The position numbers and the translations under genes were made by a program. Under the pieces are notes generated by a model, which was not told where the DNA came from, did not search any database, and was given only the letters and a program-made list of their open reading frames with translations. A stretch of DNA of 64,000 nt from Micromonospora luteifusca (lineage in GTDB: Bacteria; Actinomycetota; Actinomycetes; Mycobacteriales; Micromonosporaceae): the NCBI RefSeq assembly GCF_016907275.1, contig NZ_JAFBBP010000001.1, positions 2,718,001-2,782,000 of the forward strand, in the 5' to 3' direction. Positions 32,641 through 40,137 of this stretch are shown piece after piece. The first letter of the stretch is position 1. Every line of letters begins with the position of its first letter.

Positions 32641-32675
32641 CTGGCCAGCCGGCATGCGGTATGCCGGCTGGCCAG
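32641..32675. terminator. perfect 15-bp hairpin after the DUF3263 gene
   Basis: CTGGCCAGCCGGCAT and ATGCCGGCTGGCCAG are perfect complements around a 5-nt GCGGT loop. It lies 83 bp beyond the DUF3263 stop and 64 bp ahead of the next start on the same strand. It may be a terminator, an attenuator or an operator. A weak sigma-B-like GGGTAG overlaps its promoter-proximal end on the minus strand. Confidence 0.6.
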
Positions 32676-32757
32676 GTCAGGAAGACCGGCAGGGCAGGCG
32701 TCGGCGGGAGGAACAGCCCGAATCGGCACACCAGCGCGAAACGGGGACGGATGACGG

Positions 32758-33165
32758 TCAGCGGCGGCGATTGCGGGCGCGCGACGAACGCAGTCGACGG
32801 AGCCGACCGATCAGCACGGGATCGGCGGCAAGCGCGGCGGGGTTGTCCAGCAGACCGTTGAGCAGTTGGTAGTACCGGGTCGAGGAGACCCCGAAGGTGT
32901 CCCGCACGGCCTGTTCCTTGGCGCCGGCGTGCCGCCACCACTGCTGCTCGAAGGCGAGGATGGCCCGTTCCCGCTCGGTCAGCCCGGCAGCCGGCGGGGC
33001 GGGCTCGGCGTGGACACCGTCGTCGTCCGGCGCGAGATCGTCGGTGCTCTCGACGGATGGCGCCGGCCGGGGCGTCGGAACGCTGGGCCCGCTACCAACC
33101 GCCGTGACGCCCGGGTGAGCGTCGGTGGACGGCTCGGGGGCGGTCGGGGTGGTGTCGGCGGGCAT
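32758..33165 (-). CDS. DUF3263 protein, probable DNA-binding regulator
   Basis: The 135-residue protein ends in the DUF3263 domain (about 65-120): LTERERAILAFEQQWWRHAGAKEQAVRDTFGVSSTRYYQLLNGLLDNP. It looks like a helix-turn-helix, with the second helix in GVSSTRYYQLLNGLL. The first 60 residues are disordered, Pro/Thr/Ser/Asp-rich. The family is conserved across actinobacteria with unknown role. ATG at 33165 is chosen; the upstream frame is not conserved-looking. It is a single gene. Confidence 0.85.
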   Translation of the reverse strand: MPADTTPTAPEPSTDAHPGVTAVGSGPSVPTPRPAPSVESTDDLAPDDDGVHAEPAPPAAGLTERERAILAFEQQWWRHAGAKEQAVRDTFGVSSTRYYQLLNGLLDNPAALAADPVLIGRLRRLRSSRARNRRR

Positions 33166-33271
33166 GGCGCTCAGCCTAACCAGGGTCGACCAGGGTCGCA
33201 GCAAGCGGCGCGGCCGGCCCTGAGCCGCCGGGAATCCCGACGGCCGGGCCGGCCACGTCACCGTGCTGTGG

Positions 33272-34288
33272 TCAGGAGATGTCGCGGCGACGCATCACCC
33301 AGAGCGCCGCCCCGAGGATCACCACCAACCCGACCGAGAAGAGTACGGAGGACTGCTGCCAGGTGATGTCCAAGGTCGCCGATTCGCAGGACCCGTAGTA
33401 GGTCGCGTTGCAGGAGTTGTAGTCCTGCAAGGTGACCGTCTTCGTCATCCAGGCCAGCGCGTACGTGGGCAGCAGCCAGGCCTCGGCCCACCGCACGTTG
33501 GCCATCGCCAGCAGGATGCCCAGGCCGAACTGGCCGACCACCATCACCGCCACCACGCCGCCGAGGGCCATGGCGGTGTGCCGACCCAGCGAGGCGAGGG
33601 CGAAGCCGATGGTGGTGAGCACCAGCACCAGCACCACGCCGCGCACTCCGGTCAGGACGAACGACTGCCAGACCCCGGAGGTCATCTTTTCGGTGCTGCC
33701 CCGGAACGAGGCGACCGCCCAGAACCCGGCGAACCAGATCACCGCGGCGGGCAGTGTCACCGCCAGCATGCCGGTGAGCAGGGCGGCCAGCTTGGTGAGC
33801 AGCACGGTGAGCCGCTTCGGCCTCCAGAGCAGCAGGTTCATCATGCCGCCGGTGCTCCACTCGGCACCGACGAAGGACGCACCGACCACGAACCCGACCA
33901 GGGCGAGGATCGCCGCGAACGGGATCAGCGTCTCGTCGAACGTCTTTCGGAAGTCGAACGTCGAGGGCAGGAACCACTTCGCCTCGATCTGGTCCCGGGG
34001 CGGCGGCGAGATCACCGAGCAGTCGTCGGGGTAGCGGCCGTCGGTCGGCGTGCCGGCCGCCTTGGCCTGCTCGCACGCGGCGCGTTCCTGATCGCTCCAG
34101 CGCACCTGCTCCTGGTACTGCTGCTCGGCCTGACGTTCGGCCTGGGCGAGTTGATCGGCACCGATCTTCTGGTTGGTGAAGAACACCCCGACCACGATCG
34201 CGACCAGCACCAGCAGGCCGAGCAGCGTCATGTAGCGGGTGAAGCGCCGCTTGGTGAGTCGGCGCAGCTCCGTACGAAAGAGGCTCAC
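33272..34288 (-). CDS. ABC transporter permease
   Basis: The 338-residue protein has an N-terminal membrane helix (YMTLLGLLVLVAIVVGVFF), a ~120-residue extracellular loop with two cysteines, then about five further helices, a common ABC-2 permease layout. GTG at 34288 is preferred: AGGAGG lies nine bases upstream and the codon overlaps the stop of the ATPase gene by four bases. A GTG nine bases upstream is too close to that site. It presumably forms an exporter with the ATPase; the cargo is unknown. Confidence 0.88.
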   Translation of the reverse strand: MSLFRTELRRLTKRRFTRYMTLLGLLVLVAIVVGVFFTNQKIGADQLAQAERQAEQQYQEQVRWSDQERAACEQAKAAGTPTDGRYPDDCSVISPPPRDQIEAKWFLPSTFDFRKTFDETLIPFAAILALVGFVVGASFVGAEWSTGGMMNLLLWRPKRLTVLLTKLAALLTGMLAVTLPAAVIWFAGFWAVASFRGSTEKMTSGVWQSFVLTGVRGVVLVLVLTTIGFALASLGRHTAMALGGVVAVMVVGQFGLGILLAMANVRWAEAWLLPTYALAWMTKTVTLQDYNSCNATYYGSCESATLDITWQQSSVLFSVGLVVILGAALWVMRRRDIS

Positions 34289-35295
34289 GCGCCCCACCCT
34301 CCTGCGGCGGCACCGGGCTGACCCGCCCCACCGACCTTCATTGACTCGTCGACCTGCCGGTTCTGACCGGGGACCGGTGCGGTGGCGGTCAGTTCGAGGA
34401 AGACGCTCTCCAGATCGACGGCGATCGGAGCCAACTCACTGACGTAGAGGTTGTGCTCGGCGAGCAGTCGCGTCACCGAGGCCGGCTTGTCGACGCCGGC
34501 CAGCATCAGGTGGTCCGGGTGGCCGGTGACCCGGATCCCTGCCCGGGTGAGCGCCTCGGTGGCCGCAGGCAGATCAGTGACCGCCTCCAGTCGGACGCGT
34601 ACCGCACCGGACGAGTGCTGCGCGAGCACCTCGTCGACCGGGCCGAAGGCGACCCGCCGGCCCAGCGAGATGATGGTGACCGAGTCACAGATCAGCTGGA
34701 TCTCGCCGAGGATGTGGCTGGACAGCACCACGGTCATCCCGGATTCGGCGAGATTACGCATCAGCGTGCGCATCTCCCGGATGCCGCCCGGGTCGAGGCC
34801 ATTGGCCGGCTCGTCGAGGATGAGCAGCTTCGGGTTCTTCAGCAGGGCCGAGGCAACGGCGAGCCGCTGCTTCATGCCCAGCGAGTACGTCCTGACCCGC
34901 TCGCCGGACCGGTCGCGCAGCCCCACGAGCTCCAGCACCTCGTCGACCCGGATGGCCGGCACCTCGCCCGCCCCGGCCAGCAGGGACAGGGTGTCCCGCG
35001 CCGAGAAGTGCGGGAAGAACTGCGGGCTCTCCACGATCGCGCCGACCTGACCGGCGACCATGGGCAGCGCGTCGGGGACCTCGTGCCCGAGCAGCGCCAT
35101 CCGGCCGCCGTCGGGCCGGATCAGGCCGAGCAGGGTACGCAGCGTGGTGGTCTTGCCGGACCCGTTGGGGCCCAGGAAGCCGTGCACCTGCCCCGCGTCG
35201 ACCCGCATGTCGAAGCCGTCGAGCGCGTTGCGGGTGCCGCGTCGACGACTCTTGTACGTCTTACGTAGACCTTCGATCTCCAGGACAGCTGGCAA
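34285..35295 (-). CDS. ABC transporter ATP-binding protein
   Basis: The 336-residue protein is a complete ATPase: Walker A GPNGSGKTT (about residue 42), Q-loop region VESPQFFPHFSARDTL, signature YSLGMKQRLA (about 136), Walker B LLILDEPANGLDP (about 157) and SSHILGE. The C-terminal ~100 residues form an accessory domain typical of BcrA/CcmA-type exporters. The start is likely TTG at 35295 because GGGGGAGG lies a few bases upstream; the only upstream alternatives run into palindromic promoter DNA. It is translationally coupled to the permease. Confidence 0.88.
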   Translation of the reverse strand: MPAVLEIEGLRKTYKSRRRGTRNALDGFDMRVDAGQVHGFLGPNGSGKTTTLRTLLGLIRPDGGRMALLGHEVPDALPMVAGQVGAIVESPQFFPHFSARDTLSLLAGAGEVPAIRVDEVLELVGLRDRSGERVRTYSLGMKQRLAVASALLKNPKLLILDEPANGLDPGGIREMRTLMRNLAESGMTVVLSSHILGEIQLICDSVTIISLGRRVAFGPVDEVLAQHSSGAVRVRLEAVTDLPAATEALTRAGIRVTGHPDHLMLAGVDKPASVTRLLAEHNLYVSELAPIAVDLESVFLELTATAPVPGQNRQVDESMKVGGAGQPGAAAGGWGA

Positions 35296-35334
35296 GCTGC
35301 ACCTCCCCCGATGGGTGGGCGTGACAGCCGACAC

Positions 35335-35373
35335 CATACGCGGTATGCAGACCCGCGCAATACGCCGTATGCA
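35335..35373. promoter_or_regulatory. two direct-repeated palindromic boxes upstream of the ABC operon
   Basis: ATACGCGGTATGCA (35336-35349) and ATACGCCGTATGCA (35360-35373) differ at one base, and each contains a dyad (CATAC-GCG-GTATG; ATACG-C-CGTAT). Their centres are 24 bp apart. They lie about 40 bp ahead of the ATPase start, where a repressor would cover the promoter. GntR-, TetR- or PadR-type regulators often bind such sites; no candidate regulator gene of these types adjoins. Confidence 0.6.
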
Positions 35374-35416
35374 TAGACGCGCCGAACGGGTTACTTCATC
35401 GACGGAGCGTGACCGC

Positions 35417-36202
35417 TCAGGCGCAGATGACCTGCACACCGGCAGCGCGGAACGCGTCCACCACGTCCGGGTCGGCGCCGGAGTCGGTCACCAGCGTCTC
35501 CACGCGCTCGACCGGGCAGATCCGGGCGAAGGCGTGACCCCCCAGCTTGGACGAATCCGCGATGATCACCACGCGCTTGGCTCGGGCCACCATCAGGTTG
35601 TTCATCGCGGCCTCCCCCTCGTGGTGGGCGGCGGCCCCGAGCTGCGGATCGATCGCGTCCACACCGAGCAGCGCGACGTCCAGGGTCACCTCGCGCAGCA
35701 GCGCCCCACCCAGCGGGCCGACAAGTTCGAACGACTTCGGGCGGACCACCCCGCCAGCCACCACGACCTTCATCCGCGACCGGACCAGCAGCTCGTTGGC
35801 GATGTTCAGCGCGTTGGTCACCACGGTGAGCTGGGCACCCTCGGCACTGGTGTTCAGATCCGGTCGAACGGCGAGCGCCCTCGCCACCTCGGTGCTGGTG
35901 GTGCCGCCGTTGAGGCCGACCACGGTGCCCGGCGTGACGAGCGCCGCCGCAGCCGCGCCGATCCGCTGCTTCTCCGCCGAGTGCTTGGCCGTCTTGTAAC
36001 GCAGGGGCAGGTCGTACGAGACGCCGTTCGCGACCGCGCCACCCCGCGTCCTCGTGATCATCTGCTGCTGGGCGAGCTGGTCGAAGTCGCGCCGGATGGT
36101 GGCCTGGGAGACGTCCAGCCGCTCGGCTGCCGTCTCGACACTGACCCGGCCGTTGTCGGTCAGCATCTCGAGCAGGGCGTTCCATCTGGCGTACCGGTCC
36201 AC
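35417..36202 (-). CDS. DeoR-family transcriptional regulator of the amino-sugar operon
   Basis: The 261-residue protein has the DeoR layout: an N-terminal helix-turn-helix (RVSVETAAERLDVSQATIRRDFDQLAQQQMITRTRGGA, about 19-55) and a C-terminal sugar-phosphate sensor domain with GLNGGTTSTEVAR (about 95), TNALNIANEL and ADSSKLG near the end. It resembles AgaR-type regulators, which sense amino-sugar phosphates. GTG at 36202 is divergent from the SIS/ROK/NagA operon, and the 200-bp gap holds dyads, so it probably controls those genes and itself. Confidence 0.92.
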   Translation of the reverse strand: MDRYARWNALLEMLTDNGRVSVETAAERLDVSQATIRRDFDQLAQQQMITRTRGGAVANGVSYDLPLRYKTAKHSAEKQRIGAAAAALVTPGTVVGLNGGTTSTEVARALAVRPDLNTSAEGAQLTVVTNALNIANELLVRSRMKVVVAGGVVRPKSFELVGPLGGALLREVTLDVALLGVDAIDPQLGAAAHHEGEAAMNNLMVARAKRVVIIADSSKLGGHAFARICPVERVETLVTDSGADPDVVDAFRAAGVQVICA

Positions 36203-36320
36203 CGCGGGGGCCCTCCCAGAGACTGCACGGACGGTGATTGATTGCGTGCACAGTAGTGCGCGAAACTAGGCTGGCGCAAAAGACTCACCTGCGCGATCGG
36301 CTGGTCGGTTGCCACGACCA

Positions 36321-36355
36321 CCCGCATTCGCGCAGAATAACGCGCGAAATGCGGG
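36321..36355. promoter_or_regulatory. dyad operator candidate for the DeoR-type regulator
   Basis: CCCGCATTCGCGC (36321-36333) and GCGCGAAATGCGGG (36342-36355) form an inverted repeat with one inserted A, around an 8-nt centre (AGAATAAC). Further GCGCGAAA-like half sites appear near 36258-36266 and GCGCA-type ones nearby. The site lies 48 bp upstream of the SIS gene ATG. Confidence 0.6.
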
Positions 36356-36402
36356 TCTAACGAGCCGTATTGCGCACCGGTCGCTTCTGCGAGGAGTTTT
36401 CC

Positions 36403-37332
36403 ATGGCGTACGTGGACGCGGAGATCGCGAGCCAGCCCGACTGCTGGCGGGAGGCGGCCGAACTGGCCGGCGTCGTACAGGGTGACCTGCCGCGCCCCGG
36501 TGAGCGGGTCGCCGTCGTCGGTTGCGGCACGTCGTGGTTCATGGCGATGGCGTACGCGGCCCGCCGCGAGCAGGCCGGCCAGGGCGAGACGGACGCGTTC
36601 CAGGCGTCCGAGTTCCCCGCCGGCCGCCGCTACGACCGGTTGATCGCGATCACCCGCTCCGGCACCACCACCGAGGTGCTGGAGCTGCTCGCCGCGCTGC
36701 GCGGCCGGACACCCACCACCGTCATCGTCGGTGACCCGGCGTCCCCGGTGGTCGAGTTGGCCACCGCGACGGTGGCCATGCCCTTCGCCGACGAGCGGTC
36801 GGTGGTGCAGACCCGCTTCGCGACCACCGCACTGGCCCTGCTCCGGGCCCACCTGGGCGACCCGGTGGCCGCGCTCGCCGCCGACGCCGAGGTTGCGGTG
36901 CGGTCCCCGTTGCCGATCGACCCGGCCACCATCGAGCAGGCCACCTTCCTGGGTCGAGGGTGGACGGTCGGGCTGGCGCAGGAGGCAGCGTTGAAGTGCC
37001 GCGAGGCGGCCACCTTCTGGGCCGAGGCCTACCCGGCGATGGACTACCGGCACGGCCCCATCTCGGTCGCCGCGCCCGGCCGGCTGGTCTGGGCGTTCGG
37101 GGAGCTGCCCGACGGGCTACCCGAGGATGTGGCCGCCACCGGCGCGGCCTTCGTGCACAGCCGCACGCACGGGTGGCGCACGGTGTTGGGCAGCTGGTCC
37201 GCCGGTCGTACCCCGGTCGACCCGATGGCCGACCTGATCCTGGCTCAACGTTTCGCGGTCTCGCTGGCGACCAGCCGGGGTCTCGACCCGGACGCCCCTC
37301 GACACCTGTCCCGGTCCGTGGTGTTGACGTGA
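36403..37332 (+). CDS. SIS domain protein, probable glucosamine-6-phosphate deaminase/isomerase
   Basis: The 309-residue protein contains two SIS (sugar isomerase) folds like the isomerase half of GlmS. Typical segments are VAVVGCGTSWFMAMAYA (about 34-50), ITRSGTTTEVLELL (about 82-96) and LGRGWTVGLAQEAALKCREAATFWAEAYPAMDYRHGPIS (about 182-222), the last containing the family's ELKHGP-like motif. With a ROK kinase and NagA downstream and no nagB, it is best explained as a NagB-II-type enzyme turning glucosamine-6-phosphate into fructose-6-phosphate. It could alternatively act as an AgaS-type enzyme. ATG at 36403 follows GAGGAG. Confidence 0.85.
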   Translation: MAYVDAEIASQPDCWREAAELAGVVQGDLPRPGERVAVVGCGTSWFMAMAYAARREQAGQGETDAFQASEFPAGRRYDRLIAITRSGTTTEVLELLAALRGRTPTTVIVGDPASPVVELATATVAMPFADERSVVQTRFATTALALLRAHLGDPVAALAADAEVAVRSPLPIDPATIEQATFLGRGWTVGLAQEAALKCREAATFWAEAYPAMDYRHGPISVAAPGRLVWAFGELPDGLPEDVAATGAAFVHSRTHGWRTVLGSWSAGRTPVDPMADLILAQRFAVSLATSRGLDPDAPRHLSRSVVLT

Positions 37333-38300
37333 CCGGCGGCGACGCCACGGGCACCGAGCGCGTGGTCGTTGCGCTGGACGTCGGCGGCACCGGCATGAAG
37401 TGCGCCCTGGTCCGGCCGGACGGCGTCGCGGTACGCACCGAGCGGCACCCCACCGACGCCACGCGCGGCCCGGCCGCGGTGGTCAACACGATCCTGGATG
37501 TGGCCGGCGGGCTGGCCGCGAAGGCCCGCGCCGACGGGCTCACCCCGATCGCCCTCGGCATCGCCGTGCCCGGGGTGGTGGACGAGGCGCGCGGAGTGGC
37601 GGTCTGGTCGGCGAACGTGGGCTTCCGGGACGTACCCCTGCGGGACCTGGCGGTGACGCGGCTCGGTCTGCCGACGGCGATCGGCCACGACGTGCGCGTG
37701 GGTGGTCTGGCCGAGGCCCGTCTCGGCGCCGGCCGCGGCGCCGGGCACGTGTTGTTCGTGGCGATCGGCACCGGCATCGCCGCCGCGCACGTCGTCGACG
37801 GCACGGCCGCCGTGGGTGCCCACGGCGCCGCCGGGGAGATCGGCCACATCCTGGTGCGGCCCGACGGCCCGCGCTGCGGGTGCGGTCGACCCGGCTGCCT
37901 GGAGGCGGTCGCCTCGGCCGCCGCGATCGGCCGCCGCTACGCCGAACTTTCCGGCGTGACAGCCGACCCTCCGGTGACAGCGGCCGAGGTGGCCGAGCGG
38001 GCCGCGGCCGGCGAGGCGCTCGCCAACCAGGTTTGGCAGGAGGCGGTCGAGGCCCTCGCCGACGGCCTCGCCACCGGGCAGGCGCTGTTCGACGTGGCGA
38101 CGATCGTGCTCGGTGGCGGCCTGGCCCAGGCCGGGGACCGGCTGCTGATCCCACTGCGGGCAGCACTGCACGAACGGATGACCTTCCACCGGGAGCCGCA
38201 GCTGGTCGCGGCGGCCCTCGGCGACGAGGCCGGATGCCTCGGCGCCGCCCTGCTCGCCCTGGACGCGGTACGCGTCCGTGACCTTCAGGAGAAACGATGA
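37329..38300 (+). CDS. ROK family sugar kinase (probable N-acetylglucosamine kinase)
   Basis: The 323-residue protein has the ROK layout: phosphate-binding LDVGGTGMKCALV (about 15-27), IAVPGVVD (about 78), the HGAAGEIGHILV catalytic segment (about 158-170) and the zinc-binding CGCGRPGC (about 178-185). These are typical of glucokinases and GlcNAc kinases rather than ROK repressors; no N-terminal winged helix is present. GTG at 37329 overlaps the SIS stop by four bases, and its stop overlaps the NagA start. Context points to N-acetylglucosamine or a related amino sugar as substrate. Confidence 0.9.
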   Translation: MTGGDATGTERVVVALDVGGTGMKCALVRPDGVAVRTERHPTDATRGPAAVVNTILDVAGGLAAKARADGLTPIALGIAVPGVVDEARGVAVWSANVGFRDVPLRDLAVTRLGLPTAIGHDVRVGGLAEARLGAGRGAGHVLFVAIGTGIAAAHVVDGTAAVGAHGAAGEIGHILVRPDGPRCGCGRPGCLEAVASAAAIGRRYAELSGVTADPPVTAAEVAERAAAGEALANQVWQEAVEALADGLATGQALFDVATIVLGGGLAQAGDRLLIPLRAALHERMTFHREPQLVAAALGDEAGCLGAALLALDAVRVRDLQEKR

Positions 38301-39406
38301 CCGCGCGGGTGAACGGCCGAGTGGTGACCCCGAACGGTGTCATCCGACAGGGCTGCGTCGAGTGGGACGGGGACCGCATCACCGCGGTCGCCGAGTACCC
38401 GTCGGTCCGCGACGGGCACTGGATCCTGCCCGGCTTCGTCGACATGCACACACACGGTGGTGGTGGGCACACCTTCACCACCGGGGACGCCGACGAAGCC
38501 CGGGCGGCGGCCGACTTCCACCTCGCGCACGGCACGACCACCCTGCTGGCCAGCCTGGTCAGCGCGCCCTTCCCGCTGATGCGCGCGGCCACCGAGGCGT
38601 TCGCCCCGCTGGTCGACGAGGGTGTGCTGGCGGGAGTCCACTTCGAAGGGCCCTACCTTTCCGCTGCCCGGTGTGGGGCGCAGAACCCGGAGTACCTGCG
38701 CGACCCGTCGACCGACGAGCTTTCCGAGCTGATCGAGCTGGGTCGGGGCGCGATCCGGATGGTCACCCTCGCTCCGGAGCGCGACGGCGCACTGGAGGCG
38801 ATCAAGCTGCTCACCGCGCAGCGGGTGGTGGCTGCGGTGGGCCACACCGACGCGACGTACGAGCAGACCCGCGCCGCGGTCGCCGCCGGCGCCAGTGTCG
38901 GCACTCACCTGTTCAACGGCATGCGGCCTGTGCACCACCGCGAGCCGGGCCCGGTGGTGGCTCTGCTCGACGCGCCGACCGTGATCTGCGAGTTGGTCGC
39001 CGACGGGGTGCACCTGCACGACGGCATGCTGACCTTCGTCGCCGCGACCGCGGGCCCGGACCGCGCGGCGCTGATCACCGACGCGATGGCCGCCGCGGGC
39101 ATGGCCGACGGCGAGTACGAGTTGGGCGGCCAGGCCGTCACCGTGACCGACGGGGTGGCCCGGCTCGCCCGCGACGGCGCGATCGCCGGCAGCACGCTGA
39201 CCATGGACGCCGCGCTGCGGCACGCCGTCGGTGTCGGGATCCCGATCGCCGACGCGGCGCGGATGGTGGCCACCACCCCGGCGCGGGCCATCGGCCTGGG
39301 CAACCGGGTGGGTTCCCTCCAGGTGGGCCTCCGCGCCGACCTGGTGGTGCTCGACGCCGACCTGAACGTGGTCCGGGTCCTCCGCAACGGCTCCTGGAGG
39401 GAGTGA
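38297..39406 (+). CDS. nagA: N-acetylglucosamine-6-phosphate deacetylase
   Basis: The 369-residue protein is NagA, which removes the acetyl group from GlcNAc-6-phosphate. Motifs include the metal-binding HTHGGGG (about 52-58), HFEGPYLS (about 115), VGHTDATYEQ (about 181), THLFNGM (about 203) and the LVADGVHLHDGM segment, followed by LITDAMAAAGM with the catalytic Asp. ATG at 38297 overlaps the kinase stop (ATGA). Together the three genes convert N-acetylglucosamine to fructose-6-phosphate if the SIS protein is a deaminase. A strongly repetitive region follows. Confidence 0.95.
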   Translation: MTARVNGRVVTPNGVIRQGCVEWDGDRITAVAEYPSVRDGHWILPGFVDMHTHGGGGHTFTTGDADEARAAADFHLAHGTTTLLASLVSAPFPLMRAATEAFAPLVDEGVLAGVHFEGPYLSAARCGAQNPEYLRDPSTDELSELIELGRGAIRMVTLAPERDGALEAIKLLTAQRVVAAVGHTDATYEQTRAAVAAGASVGTHLFNGMRPVHHREPGPVVALLDAPTVICELVADGVHLHDGMLTFVAATAGPDRAALITDAMAAAGMADGEYELGGQAVTVTDGVARLARDGAIAGSTLTMDAALRHAVGVGIPIADAARMVATTPARAIGLGNRVGSLQVGLRADLVVLDADLNVVRVLRNGSWRE

Positions 39407-39622
39407 AGCCGGCCCGGCCGCGCCTGCCCCGCGCCCCCGACCCTGCGCCCCAAGCCTGCCCGCGCCCGACCTTGCCGCACGCCCGAGCCTGCCCCGCCCC
39501 GCGACGACCCGCGACGACCCGCGCCCCGCCCCGCCCCGCCCCGCAGCCGAGCCTGCCGCACCCCCGCGCCCAGCAGCCAGCAGCCAGCAGCCAGCAGCCA
39601 GCAGCCGAGCCTGCCGCGCAGC

Positions 39623-39651
39623 CTGTAGACCTGCCCCAGATTTGGGGCAGG
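39623..39651 (+). repeat. 29-bp hairpin element, left copy
   Basis: CTGTAGA is followed by the hairpin CCTGCCCCA-GATT-TGGGGCAGG, a 9-bp perfect stem. The same 29-bp unit is found inverted at 40035-40063 with 26 of 29 identical positions. Confidence 0.85.
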
Positions 39652-39710
39652 CAAGTCGGGCTGCGCACGGTCGATGGCCACACAGGGCTCGTCGTCGCGG
39701 CGCGCGGGGC

Positions 39711-40002
39711 GACGCGGGGCGACGCGGGGCGACGCGGGGCGACGCGGGGCGACGCGGGGCGACGCGGGGCGACGCGGGGCGACGCGGGGCGACGCGGGGC
39801 GACGCGGGGCGACGCGGGGCGACGCGGGGCGACGCGGGGCGACGCGGGGCGACGCGGGGCGACGCGGGGCGACGCGGCGACGCGGGGCGACGCGGGGCGA
39901 CGCGGGGCGACGCGGGGCGACGCGGGGCGACGCGGGGCGACGCGGGGCGACGCGGGGCGACGCGGGGCGACGCGGGCGACGCGGGGCGACGCGGCGACGC
40001 GG
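39711..40002. repeat. 10-bp minisatellite GACGCGGGGC, about 26 exact units
   Basis: Twenty-six exact GACGCGGGGC units and three shortened ones (8, 9 and 8 nt at 39871, 39969 and 39988) are arrayed head to tail without spacers, so it is not CRISPR. The 10-nt period means all three forward frames stay open and would encode a repeating Arg-Gly-Asp-Ala mix, explaining spurious ORFs. The unit length is one helical turn. Confidence 0.95.
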
Positions 40003-40034
40003 TTCAGAAGTCGGCACACAAGGTGGCAGGCGGG

Positions 40035-40063
40035 GCTGCCCCACATCTGGGGCAGCTCTACAG
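40035..40063 (-). repeat. 29-bp hairpin element, right inverted copy
   Basis: The complement reads CTGTAGA then GCTGCCCCA-GATG-TGGGGCAGC. It is an inverted near-copy of 39623-39651; the base changes in the stem are compensatory (C-G to G-C at the stem base), so pairing is kept. Confidence 0.85.
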
Positions 40064-40137
40064 GGCGCCAACAACGACCTGCCATCTCCAGCGCGCCTCG
40101 TGAGAACGCAGGTCAGGCCGTTCGGTGGGGCGGAAGG

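Larger units (their letters stand above)
39407..40137. other. 731-bp intergenic region dominated by repeats
   Basis: No gene is supported. After nagA there is a C-rich stretch (CCCGCCCC runs, 39407-39560), four CAGCAGC-like units of a 7-mer (39568-39604), a 29-bp hairpin element (39623-39651), the 10-bp minisatellite (39711-40002), and an inverted copy of the hairpin element (40035-40063). All open frames across it are repetitive shadows. Confidence 0.75.

Noticed and set aside
39711..40002. Possible CRISPR array
   Set aside because: Units are directly adjacent with no spacers and no cas genes are present.
39642..40103. Arg/Gly/Asp/Ala-rich frames across the minisatellite
   Set aside because: All three frames stay open only because the unit is 10 bp; no start site, no independent sequence.
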